A model generated the notes under the pieces. It saw only the letters and a program-made list of their open reading frames with translations. It did not search any database and was not told the origin of the DNA. Shown here in pieces: positions 7,674 through 14,764 of a stretch of DNA of 15,050 nt (position 1 is the first letter of the stretch; each line of letters begins with the position of its first letter). Origin of the DNA: an uncultured Lachnospiraceae bacterium (GTDB taxonomy: Bacteria; Bacillota; Clostridia; Lachnospirales; Lachnospiraceae); NCBI GenBank assembly GCA_910587895.1, contig CAJUOE010000010.1, forward strand, positions 1 to 15,050, in the 5' to 3' direction. The position numbers and the translations under genes were made by a program.

Positions 7674-8547
7674 GGTTCTCCTCCTTATCTCTCGTCAGGA
7701 CGGTCTGAATGACGGTTAAAATCATTACAAAGAATGCAAAGACAATTGCCATTGTAGATGCAAGACCAATTTCCCAGTTTACTGTTCCTGTCTCGTAAAT
7801 ATCATATACTACCGTATAGGTAGAATGGGACGGCCCGCCGCCCGTCATTACCATAGGCTGCACCAGCATACGAAACGCGCCGATTGTAATGGTGATAAAC
7901 ACAAAGACACACAATGGTTTCAACTCCGGCAGGGTAATGTCCCTAAATTTCTGCCACGGCGTAGCATGATCCATCTCTGCCGCCTCATAGAGCGCCGGAT
8001 TGATGGCTTGAATTCCTCCCAGAAAAATAATCATCTGATATCCAACCCCCTGCCATACGCTCATGATGGCAATGGATGGCAACGCCTGGCTCGCGCTGTT
8101 GATGAAAGGCTGCGCCGAGACTCCAAACACGCCTAAAATCGCATTCAGGATGCCTTCGGGACTATAAATCTGAATCCAGAGGGTCGATACCACCGCCAGC
8201 GACATCACTACCGGGACAAAAAAGGCAACTTTGAAATACTTTTTACAATGGCTGACTTTGTTGATCAGCATTGCCAGCCCCAGCGCCCCAAGCCCCTGCA
8301 AGGGAACAATGATAATGACGAACTGGACGGTATTGAAAAACGCCTGCCTGAAGTCTTCATCCTTAAAAATCTGAAAATAATTTTCCAATCCCGTAAAATG
8401 CGTAAGGCTGGGATTCAGTGCAAAAAAATCGGTAAAGCTAAACACCAGCGTCAATACCATTGGCAAAAACAGGAAGATCGTAAGCAATACTAACGCCGGG
8501 CCAAAAAAAGCCATTCCCAAAAGCGAATCTGATTTCTTCTTTTTCAT
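7645..8547 (-). CDS. Carbohydrate ABC transporter permease, MalF type
   Basis: The 300-residue membrane protein starts with a basic MKKKKSD followed by a first helix with FGPALVLLTIFLFLPM. It carries the EAA loop YEAAEMDHATPWQKFRDITLP (187-207) and the TGGGP motif (236-240) typical of the MalF/CUT1 half. It ends in a very basic lysine-rich tail. The ATG overlaps the stop of the binding-protein gene by four bases (ATGA), and the ribosome site (AGGGTG) lies inside that gene. It pairs with the permease encoded next to form the channel. Confidence 0.94.
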   Translation of the reverse strand: MKKKKSDSLLGMAFFGPALVLLTIFLFLPMVLTLVFSFTDFFALNPSLTHFTGLENYFQIFKDEDFRQAFFNTVQFVIIIVPLQGLGALGLAMLINKVSHCKKYFKVAFFVPVVMSLAVVSTLWIQIYSPEGILNAILGVFGVSAQPFINSASQALPSIAIMSVWQGVGYQMIIFLGGIQAINPALYEAAEMDHATPWQKFRDITLPELKPLCVFVFITITIGAFRMLVQPMVMTGGGPSHSTYTVVYDIYETGTVNWEIGLASTMAIVFAFFVMILTVIQTVLTRDKEENHGNKKAKKK

Positions 8548-9875
8548 GATTTCACCCTATAACGCTTTAATTTTGCGTTAATCCTTTCTATTGATTTATC
8601 CAGTTCCGCCTGCGCATCTTTCCCTGTCAGCACCACATTTTCCAGAACCTCCTGCACAGAGGCGCTAACCTGCGGATATACCGGCGTCTTGGATCTTGGA
8701 TGCCCATACTGGCTCAATTGATGATACAGAGCCTTGTAATTTTCATCCTCCTCAAACAGTGGGCTGCTCTCAAACGCCTCGTACGTAGAGGGAAAACTTT
8801 TATTCTTCTCCCAGAGACGCTTGCCGCTCTCAACCCCGCTCATATATTGGACTAATTTCGTCGCGCCCTCGATATGCCTGGTTTTGGAAGAGGCTGCAAA
8901 CGCCCAGGAACCGGTCGGCGTATACCGCTCTCCTTTCCAGTCATCAGAAACCACATAAGGCGCCACGCCCAATTCAATTTCCGGATAATTGGAGTAAACC
9001 GTGTTGACTTCCCATGCACCGTCAAACTTAAAGGCTGCCCTGCCGCTCTCAAACAAATCGGTAATCTGCACCGGGGACATATACCCTTCCTCCAATATCG
9101 TTTTAAAATAATCCAGCGTTTGCAGGTTCTTGTCAGAATTCAGGACGCCATCTGCGTTAAGCCCCGTATTGTCCACGAAGTCACCGCCGTTCGACCAGAA
9201 GAATGGGGCGTAATAATAAATGGTTGCCTCCCCTACCGGAAACGTCATATCAAGGGCATATCCGTTTTTCTTATCCGTCACCGCCTTGACCTTTTCCAAT
9301 ACTTCCTGAAACTGCGACCACGTCCACGGATGTTCGGCGTCCGGTACTTCCACTCCCGCCTCCTCAAGAATCTTGCGGTTGTAATACAAGCCCACGCTGG
9401 ATTCCATAGCCCCCAATGCATACAATTGGTTATCATAAGTTCCCTGCTCGATAATGGATTCCAGATAAACGCTCTTTTCTTCCTCCGTCAGTTTTGCCAG
9501 CGGCTGAATAATTCCGTTCTCTGCATAGGCAGCGATATTAGGGCCATCTACCGTCAATACATCCGGCAAGCCGCCAGACATCACCGACGCATTGATTTTA
9601 TCTGAATAGCCGCCGCCACTGTCATTTCTCGGTATAAACTCAATATCTGCAAAATAAGTTCCGTCATATTTCTCATTAAACGCCTCTACCGATTCCTTGT
9701 AACACTGCCCTTCTTCCGTCTCCTCAATCGAATGAACCCAGATGGAGAGGTACTGTTCCCCCTCGTCATACCCTGCAATCTCGCCCGGCGCAGGCTGTTT
9801 CTGCCCGCATCCCGCAAACAGGATTCCCGCGAAGAGAGAAGAAATCAGCAAACTGTATGGTAACTTCTTTCTCAT
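8544..9875 (-). CDS. Sugar ABC transporter solute-binding lipoprotein (family 1)
   Basis: The 443-residue lipoprotein captures sugar outside the membrane and delivers it to the permeases. The N-terminus has a charged MRKK, a hydrophobic stretch and a lipobox ending FAGC, with the lipidated cysteine at C23. The phenylalanine at -3 is a slightly unusual lipobox residue. The mature part is a typical extracellular family 1 binding protein, with motifs such as KINASVMSGGLPDVL, GLYYNRKILEEAGV and FKFDGAWEV. The start has AAAGGAG 6 bases upstream. It is the first gene of the operon, about 105 bases from a strong promoter and just below two LacI-type operators. Sugar specificity is inferred from the GH32 and fructokinase genes. 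Confidence 0.95.
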   Translation of the reverse strand: MRKKLPYSLLISSLFAGILFAGCGQKQPAPGEIAGYDEGEQYLSIWVHSIEETEEGQCYKESVEAFNEKYDGTYFADIEFIPRNDSGGGYSDKINASVMSGGLPDVLTVDGPNIAAYAENGIIQPLAKLTEEEKSVYLESIIEQGTYDNQLYALGAMESSVGLYYNRKILEEAGVEVPDAEHPWTWSQFQEVLEKVKAVTDKKNGYALDMTFPVGEATIYYYAPFFWSNGGDFVDNTGLNADGVLNSDKNLQTLDYFKTILEEGYMSPVQITDLFESGRAAFKFDGAWEVNTVYSNYPEIELGVAPYVVSDDWKGERYTPTGSWAFAASSKTRHIEGATKLVQYMSGVESGKRLWEKNKSFPSTYEAFESSPLFEEDENYKALYHQLSQYGHPRSKTPVYPQVSASVQEVLENVVLTGKDAQAELDKSIERINAKLKRYRVKS

Positions 9876-9944
9876 GTTACGCTCCTTTCTTAGATACCTA
9901 AAGCTTTCCCATGCTACTGATGAATATCATTACGCCCCTTGCAT

Positions 9945-9964
9945 AACCAGTTATGTAATCGGTT
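9945..9964. promoter_or_regulatory. Operator O1 for the LacI regulator
   Basis: A 20-bp imperfect dyad fits AACCGGTTA-N2-TAACCGGTT. It shares its inner half with O2 and is centred at 9954.5, roughly 25 bases downstream of the predicted operon start, where a bound repressor would block elongation or initiation. Confidence 0.65.
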
Positions 9965-9976
9965 AAGTAACCGGTT
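9957..9976. promoter_or_regulatory. Operator O2 for the LacI regulator, overlapping O1
   Basis: A second 20-bp dyad of the same form overlaps O1 by 8 bp. The underlying 10-bp units start at 9944, 9956 and 9968, exactly 12 bp apart. Its upstream edge is 11 bases below the -10 box of the operon promoter, the usual place for repression. Confidence 0.72.
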
Positions 9977-9987
9977 CTTTAAAAGAC

Positions 9988-10016
9988 ATCATATACCGTG
10001 CTTTCCATTTTGTCAA
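9988..10016 (-). promoter_or_regulatory. Promoter of the sucrose/fructan operon
   Basis: A perfect TTGACA (10016-10011) and TATGAT (9993-9988) are separated by 17 bases on the minus strand. This is a near-consensus sigma-A promoter. Transcription would begin near 9981 and leave a leader of about 105 bases that contains O1 and O2. Confidence 0.85.
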
Positions 10017-10059
10017 CCACTTTTTTCAAATTTTTTAACCCCAGCATCTATCAGGTTGT

Positions 10060-10079
10060 AACCGGTCACTTAATCGGTT
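10060..10079. promoter_or_regulatory. Operator O3, with an overlapping candidate cre site
   Basis: This 20-bp dyad matches the reverse complement of O2 at 17 of 20 positions. It ends 9 bp upstream of the lacI -35 box. Its centre is 103 bp from that of O2, close to ten helical turns, which would suit a repression loop. Bases 10057-10070 (TGTAACCGGTCACT) also match the Bacillus cre consensus TGWAANCGNTNWCA at 13 of 14 positions, so CcpA could bind here too. Confidence 0.65.
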
Positions 10080-10088
10080 ATCTTTTTA

Positions 10089-10117
10089 TTGATTTTCTTC
10101 CCCTCCCCTGATATAAT
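10089..10117 (+). promoter_or_regulatory. Promoter of the lacI-family gene
   Basis: TTGATT (10089-10094) and a perfect TATAAT (10112-10117) are spaced by 17 bases. The predicted start is near 10124, 45 bases ahead of the coding start. O3 lies directly upstream, which suggests autoregulation. Confidence 0.8.
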
Positions 10118-10168
10118 GGACTGGTAACAAATCTTCCTTATTAGGAACGGAAAAGAGGTTGACATGCC

Positions 10169-11191
10169 ATGAACAAAAAGAAAGTTACCTTTGCAGATAT
10201 TGCAGCATACACGAACTTCTCCAAGACGACCATCTCCCGGTATTTTAACAATCCCGATTCCCTTACCATCGAAAATCAGCAAAAAATTGCCCGGGCCCTT
10301 GATGAGCTTGGCTATCACGAAAACAAGCTGGCAAAAGTCCTGGCAAATGGAAAAAGTGAATTTGTCGGCATCATCGTCCCCAACCTTTACCTACACTATT
10401 ATGCGGAGATGCTAAACCAGATTTTGTCAACCTACGGAGAACACAACTATAAATTTCTGGTATTTGTCGGCAATAACGATAAAGAAATTGAACAGAATTA
10501 TATCAATGAACTCCTCGCTTATAAGATTGAAGGCCTGATTGTTCTCAGCCACACACTGACCTCAAAGGAACTGGCGTCCTATCAGATTCCCATCGTCACC
10601 ATTGAGCGGGAATCGGAATATGTATGCGGCGTATGCACGGACAATTACATGGGCGGCGTGCAGGCAACCAGCCTGCTGATTAAGAACCAATGCTCCAGGC
10701 TCATACACATCAACGCCGATACCCCCAGGCATATACCAGCATACGGCAGAATCCAGGGCTTTGAGGATACCTGCCGGACAAACCATATCCCCTACGAAGT
10801 CATTACCGCTGATTTCGGAAATACCTATTCCAGCACCGTAGAACAGATTCAGCGGATTTTTAACCAGATTGAAGAAATGGACGAAACAAGAAAGGGCATC
10901 TTCCTTTCAAATGACACCTACGCCAACATATTCCTGAATGCAGTCATCCGAAAATACGGTTCCCTCCCCCCAAATTACCGGATTATCGGATTCGATAATT
11001 CCCCCATCGCCAGCGAAGCCATCCTGCCCATCTCTACCATCGGCCAGCAGATTGAAAAAATGGTCGAAAATGCGATGGAGCTTTTGGTGTTACAGATGGA
11101 CGAAATGAAAAAACGCGTGCCAAAGCCATTGGAGGCTCCCATCCATCGGCAAATCACCCCTATTTTGATTCGCCGCGATACTACGGATTGA
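10169..11191 (+). CDS. LacI/GalR-family repressor of the sucrose/fructan operon
   Basis: The 340-residue regulator has an N-terminal helix-turn-helix (VTFADIAAYTNFSKTTISRYFN, about residues 6-27), a hinge helix ending LAKVLANGK (54-62) and a sugar-binding domain (about 65-335, with GIIVPNLY, TVERE-like and TDNYMGG segments). It is transcribed away from the sugar operon, and the shared region holds three matching dyads, so local and probably autogenous repression is well supported by layout. The likely inducer is a sucrose- or fructose-derived sugar. The ATG at 10169 follows AGAGG by 10 bases. A two-codon frame, ATG CCA TGA, starts at 10164 and overlaps it. The recognition helix (SKTTISRYF) differs from that of CcpA, so this is not the global regulator. 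Confidence 0.93.
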   Translation: MNKKKVTFADIAAYTNFSKTTISRYFNNPDSLTIENQQKIARALDELGYHENKLAKVLANGKSEFVGIIVPNLYLHYYAEMLNQILSTYGEHNYKFLVFVGNNDKEIEQNYINELLAYKIEGLIVLSHTLTSKELASYQIPIVTIERESEYVCGVCTDNYMGGVQATSLLIKNQCSRLIHINADTPRHIPAYGRIQGFEDTCRTNHIPYEVITADFGNTYSSTVEQIQRIFNQIEEMDETRKGIFLSNDTYANIFLNAVIRKYGSLPPNYRIIGFDNSPIASEAILPISTIGQQIEKMVENAMELLVLQMDEMKKRVPKPLEAPIHRQITPILIRRDTTD

Positions 11192-11197
11192 CACCCA

Positions 11198-11206
11198 TGT
11201 TATAAT
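11198..11206 (+). promoter_or_regulatory. Extended -10 promoter for the 172-residue gene
   Basis: TGTTATAAT is a perfect -10 with the TGn extension, 7 bases after the lacI stop. No convincing -35 is present at 16-18 bases. A start near 11213 would give a leader of about 46 bases containing a 6-bp hairpin (AATGAG at 11220, CTCATT at 11233). Confidence 0.55.
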
Positions 11207-11258
11207 GTATCTAAAAACAAATGAGAATACTGCTCATTCCCAAAACGGAGGATTTCAA

Positions 11259-11777
11259 ATGTCACAATGGTTACAAAATGAACGAAAAATATTGGAAATG
11301 CTAAATAAGAATACATCTTCTCCCCTGAAACGCCTGATGGCTCCCAAAAAGAAACTTACCATTGCCGCAGAATTCCTGGAGAAACTCCACCTTTCCCCGG
11401 AGGAGCTGGAACAGTTTGATGCGGAGATGATGGCGGAACCGCTGGTATACATTTACAACGGCAAAAACGGTGAAAGTTCCATCTACATAACAGAACATTA
11501 TCTGAGGGCCTCTTTTACATATCGAAACGAATTTGATTACGGCATCTTCCGCCTGTCGGACATTGCCAAGACTTATTGCGCGCAGAGCAAGAATCCCAGC
11601 ATCATCAAACCAAAAGGCAGGTTCTATGACGTTTACTTCTTTGACGCCAACGGAAAAAGGATGGGAGGAGTTTCCTTCACCAAGGAAGAAGATTTAAAGA
11701 CATTCAATGCCGCCATGGAAACATATTCGCCAACTACCCGCCTCAATGTCCCGGCAGAAGAAGTTAAAATCAAATAA
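11259..11777 (+). CDS. Protein of unknown function, 172 residues
   Basis: I do not recognise a named family. The start at 11259 (MSQWLQNERK) has GGAGG 7 bases upstream. An in-frame ATG at 11205 lies within the promoter and is unlikely. The N-terminal 60 residues look helical and charged, with KRLMAPKKK and EEL segments. Residues about 65-155 look like a compact beta-rich domain (YIYNGKNGESSIYITEHYLRAS, then FYDVYFFDANGKRMGGVSFT and a final helix), a pattern reminiscent of bacterial PH-like domains. That resemblance is weak. There is no signal peptide or membrane helix, so it is probably cytoplasmic. It lies 35 bases ahead of the hydrolase gene and may share its transcript. Nothing links it to sugar use except position. 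Confidence 0.8.
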   Translation: MSQWLQNERKILEMLNKNTSSPLKRLMAPKKKLTIAAEFLEKLHLSPEELEQFDAEMMAEPLVYIYNGKNGESSIYITEHYLRASFTYRNEFDYGIFRLSDIAKTYCAQSKNPSIIKPKGRFYDVYFFDANGKRMGGVSFTKEEDLKTFNAAMETYSPTTRLNVPAEEVKIK

Positions 11778-11812
11778 CACAATACTTATTATGACAGGAG
11801 TTGACGTCCACC

Positions 11813-12781
11813 ATGAAAAAATCCAGAAAACAGATTATAAAAGAAAACGAAATCTCCAAAATGTATGAATTTTCTCTGGGAAACATGCCGCAGAAAGTTT
11901 TGATTGAAGGGAAGAACAAAGACCTTCCTATTGTCATCAACCTGCATGGCGGTCCGGGGACGCCTATCCCTTTCTCCGCCGGATGCAGGGGATTATTCCC
12001 AATGTTTACTGAACATTTTCTCATGGTGTACTGGGATCAGTTAGGCTGCGGCATCAATAATTACGATTTAAAAGATCAGTTTACCATCGACTCTTTTGTC
12101 GAAATGACTACCGACCTGATCTCTGAGGTGAAGAAAATTTTCCCCTCCAACAAAATTATCCTCTTTGGCATGTCATGGGGAAGCGTGCTTACCCTGAAAA
12201 CGGTACATAGAATTGGCGAAACTATAGACGCCGCTATAGTCTGGGGACAGGTTCTGCACAAACTGCTGTTTAATGATGAAGTTCTTGAAACTCTGGAGAA
12301 ATCCGCTTTGCCTGAGAAAAAGATGCATAGAATCCGGGCAATCACACCGGATAATGCCAGTGACAAAGATATGCAATTATTGACTGGAAGCATTCGTAAA
12401 TATACCGACGGCTACACGAATAAAAAAGGGCCAAAAGCGCCAGTGGGCGCAATTATCAGGGGTCTGCTGACAAGCCCTGACTATAAATTCAAGGATTTTA
12501 AAGCCATTATGATAAATGGGACTTCCACAAGTACCTGCCTGTGGGCAGAACTGTTAAAAATAGATTTGCGTGAAGAATTGTCGCAGGTGAGCATCCCCTA
12601 TTATATCTTGCAGGGGGACACCGACATTGTGACATCGACATCTGATATCATGGAACAGGCAGCATCTATGGGAAACCCCCATTTAAACTGCCGCGTTATT
12701 CCAGATTCCGGACATATCCCCGGAAAGGAAGGCATGGATGCTATATGGGAGACTTTGATACAAATTCCAGCCACATTTTAG
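11813..12781 (+). CDS. Alpha/beta hydrolase, proline iminopeptidase-like (S33)
   Basis: The 322-residue protein has the oxyanion motif HGGPGT (45-50), the strand motif YWDQLGCG (73-80) where S33 peptidases have DQRGxG, and a nucleophile elbow GMSWGS with S121. The acid is probably D271 in GDTDIV and the histidine H301 in DSGHIPG. A helical cap lies between, at about 150-230. There is no signal peptide. The ATG at 11813 is 12 bases after AGGAG, a longer gap than usual. The TTG at 11801 directly follows AGGAG and is not usable. The substrate is unknown: aminopeptidase, esterase or lipase-like activity are all possible. Its stop shares bases with the stop of the convergent permease gene. Confidence 0.88.
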   Translation: MKKSRKQIIKENEISKMYEFSLGNMPQKVLIEGKNKDLPIVINLHGGPGTPIPFSAGCRGLFPMFTEHFLMVYWDQLGCGINNYDLKDQFTIDSFVEMTTDLISEVKKIFPSNKIILFGMSWGSVLTLKTVHRIGETIDAAIVWGQVLHKLLFNDEVLETLEKSALPEKKMHRIRAITPDNASDKDMQLLTGSIRKYTDGYTNKKGPKAPVGAIIRGLLTSPDYKFKDFKAIMINGTSTSTCLWAELLKIDLREELSQVSIPYYILQGDTDIVTSTSDIMEQAASMGNPHLNCRVIPDSGHIPGKEGMDAIWETLIQIPATF

Positions 12782-13767
12782 CCCGCCAGGGTCAACAGCA
12801 ATAGCATTCCCGCAGGCACAAGATACTTCCTGGGATGATGCCACAAATCGCATTCCAGTTTCCAGCCCCGGATGGGACAGAACCATTCCAGAAGAACGGA
12901 ACCGACTGCGCTTGACAGGGCTACCACAACAGCAATCATTATCATTTGGAATGTCACGCCACCCATCTGGATTTGCAGGCTGCAAAGAAAAATCGTTTCT
13001 GCAATCATATTACATAAGAAAATGAACAGGCTGTAAGGCACGCAAAACCGTTTTCCCGGCGCGGGCAGAACATGGACTGCACGCTCTAAGGCAGGGTCGC
13101 AGGACAGGAAAATGCCAAGAGGTGTGTTCATGGAAAGAATGACAAAACCAACCGGAACAACAAATTCAATTTCCATTCCCCGAAACACCAACGGCAGCAC
13201 ACAGGCGACACCGTACATGATTCCCATATTCATCAAATAGTTCTTATGCGTTCTCAAATACCGAAAGAAATAGCGCCACACAGAGTAATTCCTGTGCTTT
13301 TTGACGGTTCGTCTGTTTTCATTTTCAGAAATCATTTGTAATTTCAGGAAATGAAAGGCAGGCATCATCAGGATTGCAATTCCCGCACAAAGAAGACTTC
13401 CCGAAAATTCCCTCAGGCTCCAATCAGAAACAGCCAACAGCACAGTCAGAAGGGCTGCTGTTTTTGTCAAAAATACATAACTTCCCATGGCAGCGATATA
13501 ACAAAAAAACAATTTCCACTCCTCAAAAGGAAGCATTCTTATTTTTTGCAATTGAGCCATATTCGTTTCAGAAGAAAGCGCCTGCCACATGACGCCGGCG
13601 GTAAATACGGTTACCATCAAATATAATATGGACGGTACAATCTCAATCTTAACATCAGCAATATGCAATCCCCAAAATACTATCAGGTAAATAAAAAATG
13701 TCCGCGCTACCCTCTCATAAGATGCGCCAAATAAATTTTTCATAAAAGCTTTAAATATCACGTTCAT
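12778..13767 (-). CDS. ABC transporter permease, exporter type
   Basis: The 329-residue protein has about eight hydrophobic segments (for example residues 24-40, 48-66, 88-104 and 185-204, and several in the C-terminal third). It has no recognisable ABC-2 signature. It begins MNVIFKAFMKNLFGASYERVAR. The start at 13767 has GGGAGG 9 bases upstream and lies one base after the ATPase stop, so the two act as a pair. The open frame extends upstream into the ATPase gene, which is not coding in that frame. Likely roles are export of a peptide, lipid or drug. No substrate evidence is present. Confidence 0.82.
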   Translation of the reverse strand: MNVIFKAFMKNLFGASYERVARTFFIYLIVFWGLHIADVKIEIVPSILYLMVTVFTAGVMWQALSSETNMAQLQKIRMLPFEEWKLFFCYIAAMGSYVFLTKTAALLTVLLAVSDWSLREFSGSLLCAGIAILMMPAFHFLKLQMISENENRRTVKKHRNYSVWRYFFRYLRTHKNYLMNMGIMYGVACVLPLVFRGMEIEFVVPVGFVILSMNTPLGIFLSCDPALERAVHVLPAPGKRFCVPYSLFIFLCNMIAETIFLCSLQIQMGGVTFQMIMIAVVVALSSAVGSVLLEWFCPIRGWKLECDLWHHPRKYLVPAGMLLLLTLAG

Positions 13768-13768
13768 C

Positions 13769-14458
13769 CTATAACGCCTCCCGAATATCCGCGGCATTGA
13801 TCTGTCCGCCTTCAAATGTCTGCTGAATCTTTCCATCTCCTAAAACAAGTACGCGATCAGAAGTCAGCGTAATGCTTTCCAGAATATGTGAAGAGAACAG
13901 GACTGTCCCAAATTCCCTGTAAGCAGAAATCTGCTGATACAAAAATTCCGTACTTTCAAAATCCAGCCCATTGACCGGTTCGTCCAGGAAAAGCAGCTCC
14001 GGTTTTAATGCAAACGCAGTAATCAAATATACTTTTTTGCGGTTGCCAGTCGAAAGATCCCGCAACAGAATGTCCGCATACTCTTCAAAGCCAAATCCCT
14101 CCATAAGCCCCGACACGTCTGGAACTTCCTTTCCATAAGCCGAAAATACATAGGACAAATATTCCCAAAATGTGAAATACCGAAAGGAATCATCCTCTGC
14201 AAAAACCGTATAACGGCAGCGTTTGAAATCCTTCTTTTGCAATTTCACAGTTTTTCCGTGAAACAAAATATTTTTTGCCTGAAATGTGGAATGCAGACCT
14301 GACAACACCTGCAAAAACGTCGTTTTCCCCGCTCCATTTAATCCAATAAGACCTACCGTTTCATGTTCCGCCAGTTCAAGAGAAACATCTGATAATACCA
14401 TTTTCTTTCTGCCATACCATGCAGTTAAATTGTTGACAGATAGCAGCGCCGTTTTCAT
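13769..14458 (-). CDS. ABC transporter ATP-binding protein
   Basis: The 229-residue single-domain ATPase has Walker A GLNGAGKTT (39-47), a variant signature LSTGN (135-139, usually LSGGQ), Walker B LLFLDEP (155-161), NGLD as D-loop and switch histidine H191 in SSHILE. The Q-loop region reads YTVFAEDD (83-90), with acidic residues where a glutamine is expected. This type resembles the BcrA/YtrB group of exporter ATPases. The start at 14458 has GGAGGAG 6 bases upstream, located in the end of the 58-residue gene before it. Longer in-frame starts run back through that gene. It pairs with the permease that follows. Confidence 0.9.
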   Translation of the reverse strand: MKTALLSVNNLTAWYGRKKMVLSDVSLELAEHETVGLIGLNGAGKTTFLQVLSGLHSTFQAKNILFHGKTVKLQKKDFKRCRYTVFAEDDSFRYFTFWEYLSYVFSAYGKEVPDVSGLMEGFGFEEYADILLRDLSTGNRKKVYLITAFALKPELLFLDEPVNGLDFESTEFLYQQISAYREFGTVLFSSHILESITLTSDRVLVLGDGKIQQTFEGGQINAADIREAL

Positions 14459-14459
14459 T

Positions 14460-14636
14460 TTATTCTCCTCCTCTTTTGTCCTTTTCTTTTTTCCAAGTTG
14501 CAAACGCAGCGTACAGAAACACACCGCACAGAATCACATAGAGACCAGCCGTTTCCACGTGACCGGAAACACCGCTTATAATTGCCGCTGCCAGCCAGAT
14601 CAAACCTAAAATACTACGAATAATTACATGACGCAT
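14460..14636 (-). CDS. 58-residue membrane protein of the ABC operon
   Basis: A small gene on the minus strand begins at the ATG at 14636, preceded by a strong AGGAGG with an 8-base gap. It ends at TAA 14462-14460, one base before the ATPase ATG. The product starts MRHVIIRSILGLIWLAAAII and has two hydrophobic segments (about residues 8-23 and 31-46). A charged tail follows (TWKKEKDKRGGE) that also encodes the ATPase ribosome site. The strong ribosome site, the two-helix pattern and the tight coupling support a real gene. It may be an accessory subunit of the transporter. The function is unknown. Confidence 0.82.
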   Translation of the reverse strand: MRHVIIRSILGLIWLAAAIISGVSGHVETAGLYVILCGVFLYAAFATWKKEKDKRGGE

Positions 14637-14665
14637 AATTGTTACCTCCTGAAAATAATCTAAGA

Positions 14666-14681
14666 AACTTCATTTGAAGTT
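14666..14681. promoter_or_regulatory. Candidate operator dyad ahead of the ABC operon
   Basis: Perfect 7-bp arms AACTTCA and TGAAGTT flank a 2-base spacer. It ends about 12 bases upstream of the AGGAGG of the 58-residue gene. On the minus strand it lies between a weak TTGGCG and TTAGAT, a place where a repressor could act. No regulator gene is adjacent within the window. Confidence 0.4.
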
Positions 14682-14719
14682 CGCCAAAATGTTCTTTGTT
14701 TCATGTACCTATCATAACG

Positions 14720-14764
14720 AAAAACCTGCCGTTATGCGGAACTGTCCGCAAACGGCAGGTTTTT
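14720..14764. terminator. Strong bidirectional hairpin terminator
   Basis: Fourteen-base perfect arms (AAAAACCTGCCGTT and AACGGCAGGTTTTT) enclose an inner 6-bp stem TGCGGA/TCCGCA with an ACTG loop and one bulged A. T runs are present on both strands. On the minus strand it would stop transcription arriving from the IS side, or act in the leader of the ABC operon if that promoter lies further right. Confidence 0.8.

Noticed and set aside
8874..9605. Open frame of 243 codons on the plus strand
   Set aside because: It lies wholly antisense to the binding-protein gene, with no ribosome site and no recognisable domain.
11188..11206. TTGACA followed by TATAAT after the lacI stop
   Set aside because: The spacing is only 7 bases, so they cannot form one promoter. 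Only the extended -10 was kept.
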